From assembly GCF_028769735.1 (NCBI RefSeq), contig NC_088200.1, positions 73,587,894 to 73,651,893 of the forward strand: a stretch of DNA of 64,000 nucleotides, given 5' to 3'. The position numbers and the translations under genes are program-made. This DNA is from Zonotrichia leucophrys gambelii (taxonomy: Eukaryota; Chordata; Aves; Passeriformes; Passerellidae). Position 1 is the stretch's first letter, and each line of letters starts with the position of its first letter. Below are positions 22,280-34,689 of this stretch, one piece after another. The notes beneath the pieces were generated by a model. It was given only the letters and a program-made list of their open reading frames with translations, did not search any database and was not told where the DNA came from.

Positions 22280-25050
22280 TCGTATTCCACTGCATTTTCC
22301 ACATATGTTCTAACAACAAGACCTGTGTCCTGCTCTGACACCAGCTCAGACAGTTACATTCTGTCTTGCTAACGACCTCCCCAGAGTTTCTGCTGCATGC
22401 AGGTTTTCTTTCTTACCTCTATCCTAAACAGTTTCCCTTCCTTTGATGCAAAGCTAGTGGCTATAGCACATCCTTTGAGCACTGTCAACATAAGGTTCAG
22501 CTTGTGCCTCCCAGTCCCACTGCACCTTTAAGGAAATTCCTGAGTCAAGTGACTGACCTGTAAAGGCAGACCTCCAAGTTCACATTTGGTTTAGGTGTAA
22601 AGCCCCCCATGTTTGCACCTAGAAGAATTAATCCTTGGAGGAAATGAGGGAACATTTGTTACGTGATTTCTTCACCATGTGAGCAGACAACCCCCAGTCA
22701 CATCAGTTCCACACTGTAGAAATTAGATTAGCACCTGAGGATTGTCTTCAGACACCTTTTATATATGATTTATTTCAACTTAGAACTCTGTTTTCTTAGA
22801 GGTAGTTTCATCTGCTACCACTGGCTCCCTGGCACAAGTCCATCCTAGCCAGGTCTGCTGTGAGGAAGTCTGTTCAACAGGCTCTGCACAAATTCAATGG
22901 CTGATAAATAAAGAAGCAAGTGTTTCTCCACTCTTAGCAATTTCCATGACTCTGAGGTTCCTGACATGCTGGAGCTGATTGGTCAGTCATATTCCTGCCC
23001 TGGCTTAAGGCTTCAAGGAGTGTAACCTCCTTTCATGCAATGTCTTGGAATGATGTCAAGTTTCAATGATTTCACATGAGCTTCAGAAGGTAAATCTCCT
23101 TCTGTTTACTTAAACACACACACAGTGCCTGGTGGAGAGCTCTTCTTTGGCAAAGAGAAATGTTTCTGGATTCTACCCTGCAAAGCAATAGAAAGAAAGA
23201 CTATTCTCCTCACCTCTGATTGCTATCACCAGCTACTGTAATTTACTACCACAGGGCAATGAGAAATACAGGCTTGGAGCACTTGCTTGAATCATGTGGG
23301 AAGTCAGGCAACATTGGCCTTGCAATCTGTGATGCTATTCCAAATTGCATTTTAACCCCCACTCCTCTTTGATGACTTATCTTAGAAGAAAATAAAAAAG
23401 CAAGCTACAAGTGATGAATGACAAACAACAGATCACCCATCCAAGAGCTCTTTAAAGAAGAATCAGATAAAAAGGTGGAAGTGAGCTGGATAATGTTAGG
23501 GTCCTGTTTTCTACCCTGTTGTTTGATGTAGGATGGAGACAAATCTTCAAGCCAAAATGTTAGAGAGAAAGAAAGGTAATATTTTTAATGAATATGGACA
23601 CCTCTCATGTGAAGGCTCTCTGCACATCATTTGTGGGTTTTCTGCAATATTAATGACTTGATGGCTATAATCAGTGCTCCTCGCTACATTAACAACAAAG
23701 ACTAGAGTGAGTATTGTTTAAAACTTCATTTTTTAAGAAAACAACTTTGAAAATACTCTCTTCAAGAATGGGAGAGGGCAAAAAAATCTCAGCTTTAATT
23801 TTTCCTTCCTGTTTATTCATACAGCTCCCAAAATAGCTTTAGAAAACTGGTAGACACATACCTCATTATTTACTGGGTATATGGACAGCTCACATGGATT
23901 AGAAGAAAAATGTTCTCTCTTGTGTCACAGTTTGATCAAACTGCCTAGCTGCATTTTGGAGATTTTGCCCTTCATTTATTTATTTGCAGTTGGACTCCAT
24001 CAAAATCATGAGGAAAATAACCAGTGGCCTAATCCAGAGTGGTCACACTGTTCTTGCAAGTTATGGTAAGCCTTGCTTACCAAAATAAAAATCTCAGGGT
24101 AATGGGATTTTAAAGCTCCCTCCAAGTATTAGTTCCCTTCCTAAACACCAAGAACCCACTAAATAGCAAAGAAATCCTCTTGAAGGAAAGTCCAGTTTGG
24201 TAAGAACTATAATGAATTCAGGCTGAGGAAAGGAAACGCATACTCTTCCTACACACAGAGACAATTTGACAGATAATTATTCCAGTGAGTCAGTTATGAA
24301 GTAGACTTCCTCTGATAAGAAACAATTTGCCATCATCCCTTTTTGTTGTTGTTATTCCTTCCTCAGTGTCATGACAGAAACTGCTGGGGGAGGAGGGGGA
24401 GGTCCAGCTGTTTAAGCAAGGAGGGAGAGTCTGGTGTTTTTAGATTTACAGGTATTCAGACCACAGAAGTTTTTAAAAGCGAGTTCTGACAACCCTGAAA
24501 TTATTGGGCTTCCTTCAAAGAGGGGCCACAGGAAATGAGTTTGTCCTCCAACACACTCGCTCCCAGTTCTGTTTCCTCAGGGAAACAGCAGGTGACTTCA
24601 GTCATTCTGATTGAGGCTCTGTAGCACTTTTCTGCATTTCCACCATTATTGCCACCTGATTTTTTAGTGTCTTACAGGAAGAAGTACAATGCATGAAACC
24701 TTAAACACCTTGGGATTAATAAAAGCACTCTGGATATACTGGGAAATGTTACTGTTCCTCCCTGAAACACTGACTTTGTGGTTAACCTGATCAAATATCT
24801 TTACAGACCAGGCAAAGACTGCTAGATTCACTGGGTGTTGGATTCAGACCAAAGAGACTCAGGTGAAAAATTTCGAACAGCATGCAGTAATTGCTCCTTA
24901 AATTGCAATGATTTTGTAAAACCTTCCTTACCACAGTCAGTGCAACACTCCAGGCAGGAGAGATAGGAACATATGTGGTTCAAGGTAAGAAGAAAAATTA
25001 CAGCAGTTACTGCTTTAACCAAACACTTCCCAGTTCTCAGCCACTGGTCT
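22280..25050. other. Non-coding stretch without recognisable genes
   Basis: No gene or recognised repeat over about 2.8 kb. There is a short CA run near 23117-23125 and a G-rich run near 24385-24402. The left limit of the following CR1 may lie a little further into this stretch than marked. Confidence 0.45.
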
Positions 25051-25066
25051 CTCCATGAGATGCAAG

Positions 25067-26110
25067 GCCTGTATGTCAGGGAATGTTTTGATTGTAGAGA
25101 GTTTGATGATGCTGACAAAAAGGTTGATGGTTCGTGCACAGAAATCAGGGGGAAGGCCAACAAGACATCACAGTGAGAGACTTCTTGTAGACCACCCAAC
25201 CAGGAGAAAGAGGCAGCTGGGAGAAGTCTGAGTCTCTTGTTCTTGTGGAAAACATCAATTGACCATGGTCTGCTGGAAATACAACAGAGCACAGAGGAAA
25301 CAGTCCAGGATGTTTCTGAAATGGCAGAGAAGCTCCTGATAGTTGGTGAGCAAGGCGATGAGGGAAAATGGCCACTGGACCGTCTCTTCAGGAAGAGAGA
25401 AGGGCTGGTGGGTGATGGGACAGCTGGAGGGCTTGGTGATCATGGAAATGTGATTTTTGATTTCCTGAGAAGTGAGCAGTACAGCCACCTTGGACTTCCA
25501 GAGGGCAGACTTTGCCATGGTTAGGGGACTGGCTCAGAAAGCTCCCTGGGAGGGCTTCCTGGAGGACAAAGGAACCCAAGAATACTGGATATTCTTCAAG
25601 GTGTAGGAGATTGACCTCATGTGCCATAAGATGAGGCAGTGGGGAAGAATGGCCTGGCTGAACAAAGAGCTGTGTCTGAAATTCAGGGAAAAAAAAGGAG
25701 AGCTTACAACCTTTGGATGAAGGAACAGCCAGATTGAGGAGGACAACAAAGGTGAAGTTATGCAGGAAGAAAATTAGAAGGTCCAAACCTAGCTGGAACT
25801 TAATCTGGCTGCTGACAATGTATTTATTTTTATAAATTAATCAACAACAGAAGGAGAGCTAAGGAGAACCTCCAGCCTTTCGTCCAGGAATTACAGGCCT
25901 GTCACATGCCCTCAGTGCCAGGGAGGCCATGGAGCAGGTCACCTTGAGTGCCACCAGCAGCAGGGACAGGACAGCCAGGGCATCAGGCCCAGCCAGCCTG
26001 GGTTTAGGAGATGCTGCCTGACCAAGCTGGTCTCCTCCTGTGCCAAGGTGAGCTGCTCAGGGACAGGCTGTGGATGTGTCTGCCTGGGCTTCACAGAGCC
26101 TTTGACACCT
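25067..26110 (+). pseudogene. CR1 ORF2 5' part: endonuclease and start of reverse transcriptase
   Basis: Endonuclease-reverse transcriptase polyprotein remnant, readable only by shifting among the three plus frames. The APE-type endonuclease C-terminal half and linker are recognisable. About 130 codons that normally link the KENL-type segment to the GNYRPVS block are missing at about 25880-25890, removing the start of the fingers domain. Downstream, PSQPGFRRCCLTKLVSSCAK corresponds to the usual PSQHGF...SCLT block, and FTEPLTP stands where motif A (FSKAFDT) should be, with the catalytic Asp lost. It cannot encode an active enzyme. Confidence 0.85.
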
Positions 26111-26613
26111 TCTCCCACAGCATCTCCTGGAGGAACTGGCTGCCCATGGACAGGGCCCTGTGCCCAGGGGAGGAACGGGCTGAGGGCAGGGCCGGGAGCA
26201 GTGGGACATGGAGGGACACCCGGCAGGGCTGGCACCAGGGGGACTCCCATGGGATCAGGGGTGGGCCAGGCCTGTTTGACATCCTCACCAAAGGGGGCAT
26301 CCAGGGCCCCTCAGGCAGCTCCTGACAGCACCAGGCTGGGTGGGATGTGGATGTGCTGGAGGGCAGGAGGGCTCTGCAGAGGGCTCTGGCCAGCCCGGAT
26401 CCATGGGCTGAGGGACAGCCAGGGGCAGTGCTGGGTCCTTCCCTGGGCTCACAACGGCCCCATGGAGCTCCAGGCTGGGGGAAAGGGTTGGGACAGGCCC
26501 CGGGGGTGCTGTGCCAGCAGCCGGCCACAGCCCAGAGGTGCCCGGGGGCCCAAAGGCCGATGGCCCCGGGGCTGTGCCGGCCTGGGGCGGCAGCAGGAGC
26601 GGGGCAGGGCCCG

Positions 26614-26647
26614 TCCCTGGGCCGGCCCTGTCCCTGGGCCGGCCCTG
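26614..26647. repeat. Exact 17-bp tandem duplication
   Basis: TCCCTGGGCCGGCCCTG occurs twice head to tail inside the GC-rich damaged part of the CR1. It is a local duplication after, or at, insertion. Confidence 0.9.
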
Positions 26648-26884
26648 CTGAGGCCGCACCTCAAATCCTGGGGTCTGCTCTGGGCCCTTCACACAGCTTG
26701 AAAAACCAGCAAGTCCAGAGAAGGAAATGAAGCTGAGGAAGGGTCTGGAGCCCCAGGAGAGGCTGAGGGAGCTGGAAAGGGGCTCAGCCTGGAGCAAAGG
26801 AGGCTCAGGGGGCCCTTGTGGCTCTGCACAGCTCCTGACAGGAGAGGACAGCCGGGGATGAGGCGGTGTCAGGCTCTGCTTCCA

Positions 26885-27077
26885 AGTAATGAGGGACAGG
26901 ATGAGAAGAAACAGCCTCAAGTTGTACCAGGGGAGGTTTAGTTTGAATACCAGGAAAAATTTATTCACCGAAAGGGTTGTCAAGCACTGGAACACGCTGC
27001 CCGGGGAAGTATTTGAAATACTGTCCCTTGAGGCATTTAAAAGACAAGTAGAAGTGGCACTAAGAGACAAGGTTTAG
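26885..27077 (+). pseudogene. CR1 ORF2 C-terminal segment
   Basis: An uninterrupted frame of about 62 codons encodes the conserved C-terminal block of CR1 ORF2, with SLKLYQGRFSLNTRKNLF, ERVVKHWNTLP and a terminal VALRDKV before the stop. This is close to the usual avian form (FRLDIRKNFF, VVKHWNRLP, VALRDMV). It directly precedes the short 3' untranslated part and terminal repeat. It belongs to the element at 25060-27175 and is the best-preserved piece, as expected for reverse transcription starting at the 3' end. Confidence 0.9.
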
Positions 27078-27179
27078 TGGTGGGCTTGGCAGTGCTGGGT
27101 TAATGGTTGGACTCAATGATCTTAAATTACTGAATTCCAGCTCAAATTGCTTTATCATTGTATTCTGTGATTCTAAGCA

Positions 27180-30165
27180 CCGAATCAGTGAAGATGAGCA
27201 TCATGTTAGGAATGCAAAGCACTTAATAAAATAAAGGCTAGCATATCTGAAATACAAAAAACACTAACATTTGATTACCTGGGAAGACACTCCAGGGAAA
27301 AAATCGTGACCACTGAAAATAATTTTCAAATTATACACAGTACGATGTAAGCATTCAAAACTAGAAGCAAGCAGTGTAAAATGGATTTTTCCAAAAGAGC
27401 ATCCAATGGTGAATTTAGGAATAATTTGCAATGGGGTCTGACTGCCCTTTGCTTTGAGTGTGCTACAGCTGTTTAAACCCAAGAAAAACAGGTCAAAGCT
27501 CTCATCAGATGAAGCAGGGTTGGCTCTTTTTCTGCTTTCCATTGTTGCAAATTAAGATGCAAGATATTACAAATAATTGCAGACAAGAGGGAGAAAGGCC
27601 TCCAGTTCTGTTCCCTTCACACTGCAGCCAAACAAAAGGCTCATGGGAAAGAACAAAAATTGTTTAAAGGTCTGTAGTAAACACTGAACAGAAAATTGAA
27701 GTCTGATGAGACTTTTTGCACGTTTACTCCATGTGGTCACTTGAGACTGATTTGAGCACTGCAGACAGCAAGACCTACAGCTTTTACAGCAAGGCTACTC
27801 TCTTGCCAGGTAGGTCCTTCAAATTGCTGCATGGCTCCTCCTGAGTCAACAGCAAGAGCCAGAGATTATGATCAGTGCAGAGAGGTACACAAATAATCAC
27901 AGGCATTATTCGGAGAATTGGACATTTAGACCTTGAGCTGAAGGCCCACCAAACTCACCTAGAGATTTCCCACTCTTTCCAGTGGGCTGTGGATCTGACA
28001 CTAATCCAGTGAATTTTAGGATTTCCTCTGCCCAGATATGCACTTAGCAGATCCCTTTTATAAATTCATCACAGAGGAGCAGATGAAAATCACCTTTCAA
28101 ACTGTGATGTTGATGACAGAGGAATAGAATGTGTGTCCTGAAATAATTTAAATATTGTCATCCCTCACTGTTATTTATTTTAAGAGCATTTTTCCAGACT
28201 GTAATATTAAAACTTGCAAAATGGAAGAGAGCAAGGAGGAAGGAAGCTTTTCCAGCTATTGCCTGTTTAACCCATCATCACAGAGGTTGGTGGCCTCTGC
28301 TGGAAAGCCTCAGTGGAGCCAAGCCTCACCTCAGGGTCTTTCTGCTCCTTCTGGCAGGAGAGAAAAGAGAGAAATCACTTCATGGTCAGAGAGAGGTGGT
28401 CCATATGAGTTTTATAACCTTCATCCTCAGGCAGGAGCAAGACAAAGGGACCCTAAAACATCCTCTTGATGAAGAATAATTTTCTCCTTGTTTCATGCAG
28501 GTCCAACCTGCTGCATGCCCCCTCTGCTCTCTCCACACATGTTCACCCATTTTCTCTTTGGCATGCTTCAATACTGCAATGCATATATGGAGCAGAGGTT
28601 TATCCTTCTCCTTCTGGCTTGATACCACTGGAGGGACCTGGAATTTCCAGGCAATGCTGTCTCAGTCTAACTCACTGAGTGAGGAATTTCAGCTCAGACA
28701 CATGACAGAATATGACTAACGTGAGGCATAGAGTGAGCAGGCTCTGTCAACAAAACACAAACAGCCACAAAAAATACACTCTGATATGTGTGTGTTTGTT
28801 TCAGAGAATACCTGCTGTGACTGCATGCTGCTATTTTTTCCATTTACTAGCCCAGAAGAGATAATTACAAGGCAAAATGAAAAAAAACCAAAACAAACAA
28901 AACAACTAAAATTAAACTTTCCACAAGATGACAATATTTCAATGCTTTAGCAAGCACTTCAAAGATGTTTTCCAGTGTTGGTGTTCCAGGTACCCTTCCA
29001 GCCTGGTCTAAGCCCCTGTGAAAGCCGGCAGAATCCCATTCATTAATTTCCATGAACTCAATTTAGGCCCCATGTGTGTCAGTAATCAACATTATCTCTA
29101 ATCCCATCCTCTGTGTGTTTACTTGCATGCTCAAAAAGAGAAGTCAAACAGGTGAAAACGGCAGCAATGTCACATTTTCCCACCCAGCTCTGCAAGCAGG
29201 ATCCAGTGGGCATGAATTTGTGTGGGATGACGGAACAGAAGCACCTGCAGGAAGGGGTGGCTCAGTGCTCATGAGGCTCCCAGCAAGCTGGGTGCTGCCA
29301 CCACCCCCCAAAAGTGTCACACGGGGGGTATAGCCAGCACTGCCACTCCCAGTGTGTGACAGCATTGGCACCAAGGATGCCAATTAAACAGAGGCCTCCA
29401 TTTGGAGACATGCAGGGAGGGATAACCCGATGAAACTGAACCAGAGGGGAGTGTCAGGATCCAAAAAAACACCAAGCAATGCTATAGGACAAACCAGAAG
29501 GCAATAAAAAGCATTGCCTCAAATGCACACACTAATTTATACCCATGTATAACCAGGTCAGTGCTAGGGGTTGACAGCAGCCATTGTGTTATTGGTACAT
29601 TTGGGACAGTGCTTCCCACTGCAGCCAAACCAGCTTGTCCAGGGGATGTCTATCAATTTAATCCTGCCTAGGATCCAGCCAGAGCTGTCATTTCCCACCT
29701 GTGCTAAATAACTGCTTGTGTATATTCATGAACACTGGTCTTATTACTAAGAATATACCTAATGTGTGTTGCACTGTAACGGGAGACAACTTACAACAGG
29801 CCTATTAAAGGAAATCTCAGAGATCACAGAATTGACACATTCTGTTTAAAGGCAGCCACACTTACACTTGATTGCATAACTAGAGACAAGTTTGTTATGT
29901 TCCTCATCTTTCATGAATACTCATATTTACTAGTTTAAAACGCGAGATAAAAGCCAGACAAGCTTTGGCAAAGGAATGGGGGACAATATCAAAATGATAA
30001 ACTAGGCATATTTATAGGTGTAAACAGATCTAGAAAAGGAAGCCTTAGATATAATAATCACTCGATGTGGGGCAAACACTGAGATTTGAAAGCAAGAAAT
30101 ATCCAACAACTTGTAACATCAAAACCAGCAATTGCAGGTCTTAGCAGGCAAATAAAATATGAGCA
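27180..30165. other. Non-coding stretch without recognisable genes
   Basis: No gene or recognised repeat. The part at about 29700-29970 is AT-rich with several ATTCATG- and TAAA-type motifs and reads like candidate conserved non-coding sequence. This is appearance only. GC-richer stretches near 28260-28460 and 29150-29340 hold short frames without support. Confidence 0.4.
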
Positions 30166-30170
30166 ACAAA

Positions 30171-30194
30171 TAAGCATGCATAAGCATGCATAAG
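30171..30194. repeat. Short tandem repeat, 10-bp unit TAAGCATGCA
   Basis: Two exact copies plus a partial third. Each unit contains the palindrome GCATGC. Confidence 0.9.
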
Positions 30195-30493
30195 AAGGGA
30201 ACAACCACATTAAATACTTTGATCATTGCTACAGAATGAGTGTTTTACAACAAGACAATGCGTAATTGATTGTGTAATTATTCGTAAATGCTGATTATTT
30301 TGAGACTAAGTATAGTTTCTCTAGCTCATACCAAGGATGCCATGCTGCATTGCAGCTGAAATTGTAATTTTGGAAAAGTGAGGCAAGGTGTCAGGAAGCA
30401 TGCAGAAGGAGTACTGAATTATTAGCAGTGAATTAAAGCCACAGGTTTGGGTGACATAATACATCCAGAATTTAAAAACAGCGAAACAAAAAC

Positions 30494-30600
30494 ATAATAA
30501 TAATAATAAAAATTCTTTAATTTTTTTAAAGAACCACACACAAAAAAAAACAAAAACCAGAAAAAACAGAAAAAAAAACCAAACAGAAAAACCAACCAAG
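30494..30600. repeat. (AAT)n run followed by A/C-rich low-complexity tract
   Basis: About five AAT units at 30494-30511. They are followed, from 30535, by A-runs broken by C and CC (CAAAAACC-type units) to about 30600. Minus-strand frames here are rich in Phe and Tyr and are artefacts. Confidence 0.85.
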
Positions 30601-30604
30601 CAAA

Positions 30605-33600
30605 CACACTAAAAACATTGAAAGCCAGAGAAGCATCCTTGCATGTTTCCACATCAAGGCTGTGTTAGGAGAAATGGCTTATGAACTCAAAAGTGAATTA
30701 TATAAGGCAGTTATGTGGTTTTTGTTTAAAAAAAAAAAAAAGGGAGCAGACAAAGAGACATAATAAAAAAGGAACACAGACTGGAGCATGTTAACATCAG
30801 CAGTAGAGACAGCCTGGGAAACTATTTTAAGAGATCAAGAGGAAAAATATTTAGAAAAGTATGAGCTGACTAAGAACAGGCGATGTGAATATCTAGAAAT
30901 GGAGATCAAGTCTCCCCTGTTGGAATTCACTAGGAATGATGCCTCTCAGGTCCAACAGCATTGCACATTTGGAACAGCAGGAAGGTCTGCTGCCATCTCC
31001 AGAGAAACTCCTACACACCCCTGGACCTCTTTATGGCTTTTTTGTGTCCTGCACAGAACCCACGATTTCACAGCTCCTGCAGGAAAGAAATCATGCAGTG
31101 AGGAGCTTGATTCTGTGGCTAGAAAATCCCTTCTGAATTAAACCCAGAAAGCAAGAGGAATCTGCTTCAGAATGCCTTAATGCTCTTTGATGCACAGCCA
31201 AAGATCATTCTCCTCTTCATATTTCCAGCACATTTAGCCGTAGCCTGTTCAGTTCTGCATTTTTCACATAAGTGGCCATTGTCAGTGCAGGAGGAGCTGT
31301 GAATATTCCTGTTTAGTCTGGGGTAGCATGACTGCAGGAGAAGCACATCTAGTGCAGGGAGGAGAGTATATGTGTCATTTGCTGGCCAGCAGACATCCAA
31401 GCAGCTGATAGCTAAGAAGGCCACCCCAATCCTTCTCAGACGAGGGTGAGCCATTAAAATCAATGCAGCTCTGTTTATTTCAGCTCTGTCATGCTTGGTT
31501 AGGGAGCAAAGACATGGCAAGAGAGTGGCACAAATAGACTGGAATAGTGAGCATGCATGAGCTGACACCAGCTAGGGATCTCTGGTGATGAGACCAGGGA
31601 AATGCTGCCTGGGACATTTATGAGCCGAGGATGCAAGACAGTTTGGAGACCACTGCAAGATGTTATTTTTGATCACTTTCTTCTGCTGAAATAGATGGAA
31701 GTCAACATGATAGCACTGGAGCAGATGCCAATGTCCACAGCCAGAAGCTATTAAAAAATTATGAATAAAGCAACTCAGAAAAGTGTGACATTTTGCTGAG
31801 CAGGAACCTGGCAAGGAGAAATATTTCTCTTCTCCATTATGGGAACAGTGAGAGGGAAATGTCACCAAAGTCTAGATACTGCTGCTCAGTAAATCCCATC
31901 TTCTTCTCACATGTGGGTCAGCAGTGGTGTCATCAGGATAGGGAAGGCAGCGCAGGAGGAATGGCATGACTGGAATCAGCCACTCTGGCTAATAAGTGGT
32001 GCAGCAAACTGTACCAGTTGCTTCTTGGAGCCTGTGCACAGAGAAACCAGGCCCAGTATTCCATTTGGGCTCTTGGTTTCTCCAGAACTTGTCATTTTAG
32101 GAGAAAACATAAGATTGCACCCAGGAACTTCCAAACATTCTTTCAAACACCCTGTAACACTCAGTAGATGCAGCATTGCTGCAGAAAACATTAAGCCAGT
32201 CACTACTTTCTAACCCTCTGCCCCATGGTTCCTCTTATCTCCACTTTCCTCAGATGGTCAGCCCTGACCTTTTCATCACCCGAGCCACTGACAGCCCTTC
32301 TCACATCCCTCCAAACAAATGCATCAAAATCCCAGCAGCTGGGACACGTTTACATTTGACAGGAGCCCTGGCAGGCCACCGGAGTCAAGCTGGAATGGTG
32401 CACACTTCTTGGGGATGAAAAGGATTAGGAAGCAGGGCCTGATGCTGGTGTAAGCCCCCTGTGCACAGAAAAGGCTGGGGGAGGAGAGGTGATGATCTTG
32501 TGGAGAACGAGGACAGGTGGGGTCTGTATACCAGTGCTGCCATCTCAGATGCCTGTGGAGAAGAAACAATAAATACTAGATAAAGTGCTCTAAGGGTTAA
32601 GAACTTCAAGGGGATAGCCTGCACAGTCTCAAAGAAGAGATAATAAAGAGTGTGTAACACTAGATCCAGCCTCTATGTAAAGATAATCTACTCGATGGAG
32701 GCTTAATCCTAGCAAGAGCTGTGTAAAGTCTGGGAAAAAAGGGGGTAGAGTGTGAACCCTGAATAGTCTAATTGATCCCAAAAGTAGAGTTCCTTTTTAT
32801 ATGTAAATATCCCATCTCCCTTCAACCTCTTGATCATCCAGGCTCTAATCAAGGAGCTCCTAAAAAGACATCTGCTGTCAGGAGGAAAACCCATCCCCTT
32901 GTACAAAGCTCTTCTCTCTCACCTAAGGTTTCAAGCTGTGAGTTCTTTCATGTCATTTTAGTCTCAGAAGCTCATGGACATCCTCTGGTGAGGATTGCAC
33001 CTCTGGTGCAGGTGATTGTGGCATGGCACAGACACGAGGCTCTCTGCCCATCACTCTGTGGCCATGCTGGGCACAGTGGCTCCAGAGCTGAAGCAGAAGA
33101 GCACCAGAGAACTCATGGTATTGCTTCTGGAAGTTTGTCAGTTTCGAGCACTTTCTTCTGCCTAAAGAGAGACGAGTCTGTGGCAGAAGCTGTTTTAAAT
33201 GAAGACAGCACACCCTTGCTTCTACAGAAGCCATCTGTGTTGTATGACCAAGAAAAATTACTTGAGATCCAAAGAGACAGGCTTCTTGAGCATAATGCAT
33301 TTTCCTGTCCTCACAGCTTTGGTGTTTTGGTGAATGCAAGAAGAGGCACAAAAGGCTGCTGTTGGGCAGCCCATGCAGACTTCCTCTTGGGCAATCCCTC
33401 TCCAAGGAGTGATGAACCACCAGGGGCACCCTGGCTCCAAACACCACCATCATCACCAGAGGAGCAGCAAGGTCACAGTTCATGGTGATGATGAGGCCTC
33501 TCCATCCAGGCCCCACTCCCCAGTTAAAAAATATGGTCAGATTTGTCACAGGATGTGCAGGTAGCCTCAAAACACCTGGAATTTCCTGCTTCTGCTGCCT

Positions 33601-34595
33601 CTTGTCTCAGAGAGGGAAGGGAATGCCATTCCCTGCCTAACACTAATGTCACAGATACTGATGGGAATGGGTTAGGAATGCTGTGGTCCCTTCAAGTAAG
33701 CTCCCCTTCTGGGAGACTTCTGCCTTGGACTTGCTGGCAGCCACAGAGCCCTGCTCCTCCTGAGAAGAGGGGAGGTGTGAAGACAGCTCTTCACCATCAG
33801 GGTGCCAAGAAGGGCAGTGGGAAAGGGACGGGATGAGAGGAGTTCCTCACCACAGGGGAAGCATTTCAGTGGTTTCCTCTCTTCCTTTTTTGCTTCTGCT
33901 CACTCGTCAGCTGGTTTTGCTTTCTTCATTATGCTGGGGAAATTAGAAGCTCCAGAGAACTATCTGGATGCCAGAGTAGGAGCCAGTCCCCTTCTTCACT
34001 CACTGTCTGCATAGCAGAAGGCAACAGAAATCAGCAGAGTTAAATACACCACAGTCTGATCTGAGGCTCACTGAAGATCACTGACATTAATTAGGCTTCT
34101 GCCTTGCTTCCTTCCAACAGCTAAAATGGCAAAGCAGAGGGAAACTGTCTGGAAATAGATGATTTTACCCATCCTGTGGAAACAGATCAGCAAAACAGCA
34201 GATATGATTGGCCGAATGGTCTGCGCTTGTTCTGCAGAGGTCTCACAACATATCCCTCTCACTTTGCATTCTAGATGTTTGTGTTTTTCTACAAATTGCA
34301 TTGTTACTGTATATTTCCTTGTCTGAAAAATTTCCTTCCGTCAGACGAAAATAAAATCAATGCTCTAGCTGATGCTCGGAATGATGTGGCCCCAACACAC
34401 AAACACACACATCTGTTGTCAGAACTCTTCTGCCTTTCTTTTCCTTTCTTTTAATACGAGTCTGGAATCCACTGAGTGTTCTTCAAGTCTAAGCTCCAAA
34501 CATTTCAAACAGCACAAAAGGTATGACAAGATGAAAGAAAATGTCCACAAATAGACAGCTAGACAACTAGTTAGCAGCTGTCTGCTTTTCTTCAG
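30605..34595. other. Non-coding stretch; one long unexplained open frame inside
   Basis: An A13 run lies at 30728-30741. No recognised gene or repeat otherwise. The long plus-strand frame at 32772-33488 is listed separately. A (CA)-rich run lies near 34396-34410. Confidence 0.4.
32772..33488 (+). other. 238-codon open frame of unknown nature
   Basis: The longest plus-strand open frame in the window outside simple repeats. No domain is recognised and the composition is rich in Ser, His, Pro and Leu. The opposite strand is also open over most of the same interval (32953-33570, 205 codons). This indicates a stop-poor stretch of sequence more than selection on one reading frame. No acceptor, donor or polyadenylation context was convincing at its ends. 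It could be chance, a decayed retroelement or retrocopy that I do not recognise, or an exon of an unfamiliar gene. Confidence 0.12.
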
Positions 34596-34600
34596 AGTTT

Positions 34601-34622
34601 TGTGTGTGTGTGTGCGTGTGTG
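34601..34622. repeat. (TG)n dinucleotide tract
   Basis: About eleven TG units with one CG interruption. Confidence 0.9.
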
Positions 34623-34647
34623 TTTTTTGTTGGGTTTGGTTTTTTGT

Positions 34648-34682
34648 GGGTTTTTTTTCCCCCTGCAGGGGGAAAAAACCCC
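34648..34682. repeat. Near-perfect palindrome centred on CTGCAG
   Basis: GGG-T8-C5-TGCA-G5-A6-CCCC: the two halves are reverse complements except for a length difference in the T/A run (8 against 6). It sits 26 bp after a TG tract and can fold into a hairpin or cruciform of about 15 pairs. Confidence 0.85.
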
Positions 34683-34689
34683 AACTTTA

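Larger units (their letters stand above)
25060..27175 (+). mobile_element. CR1 LINE, long but internally deleted copy
   Basis: Plus-strand CR1 running from the endonuclease part of ORF2 to the 3' terminus. In order: GLYVREC (about 25067) and CRPPNQE (about 25185) of the endonuclease; CWKYNRAQRKQSR (about 25270), where avian CR1 usually has a DICWRDN-type stretch; KREGLVGD (about 25395); the linker with AWLN-like and KIRRSKPSW segments (25640-25795); then a jump at about 25880-25890 straight to the NYRPV block. The rest of the reverse transcriptase is damaged, with LEGRRALQR near 26365. The C-terminal part (26889-27077) is well kept. It ends in ATTCTGTG + ATTCTA (27162-27175), the CR1 3' signature. 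The 5' end is truncated, as is normal for CR1, and the true left limit is uncertain. Confidence 0.92.

Noticed and set aside
26091..27070. Long minus-strand frames (up to 261 codons)
   Set aside because: They are antisense to the GC-rich CR1 copy and owe their length to its composition.
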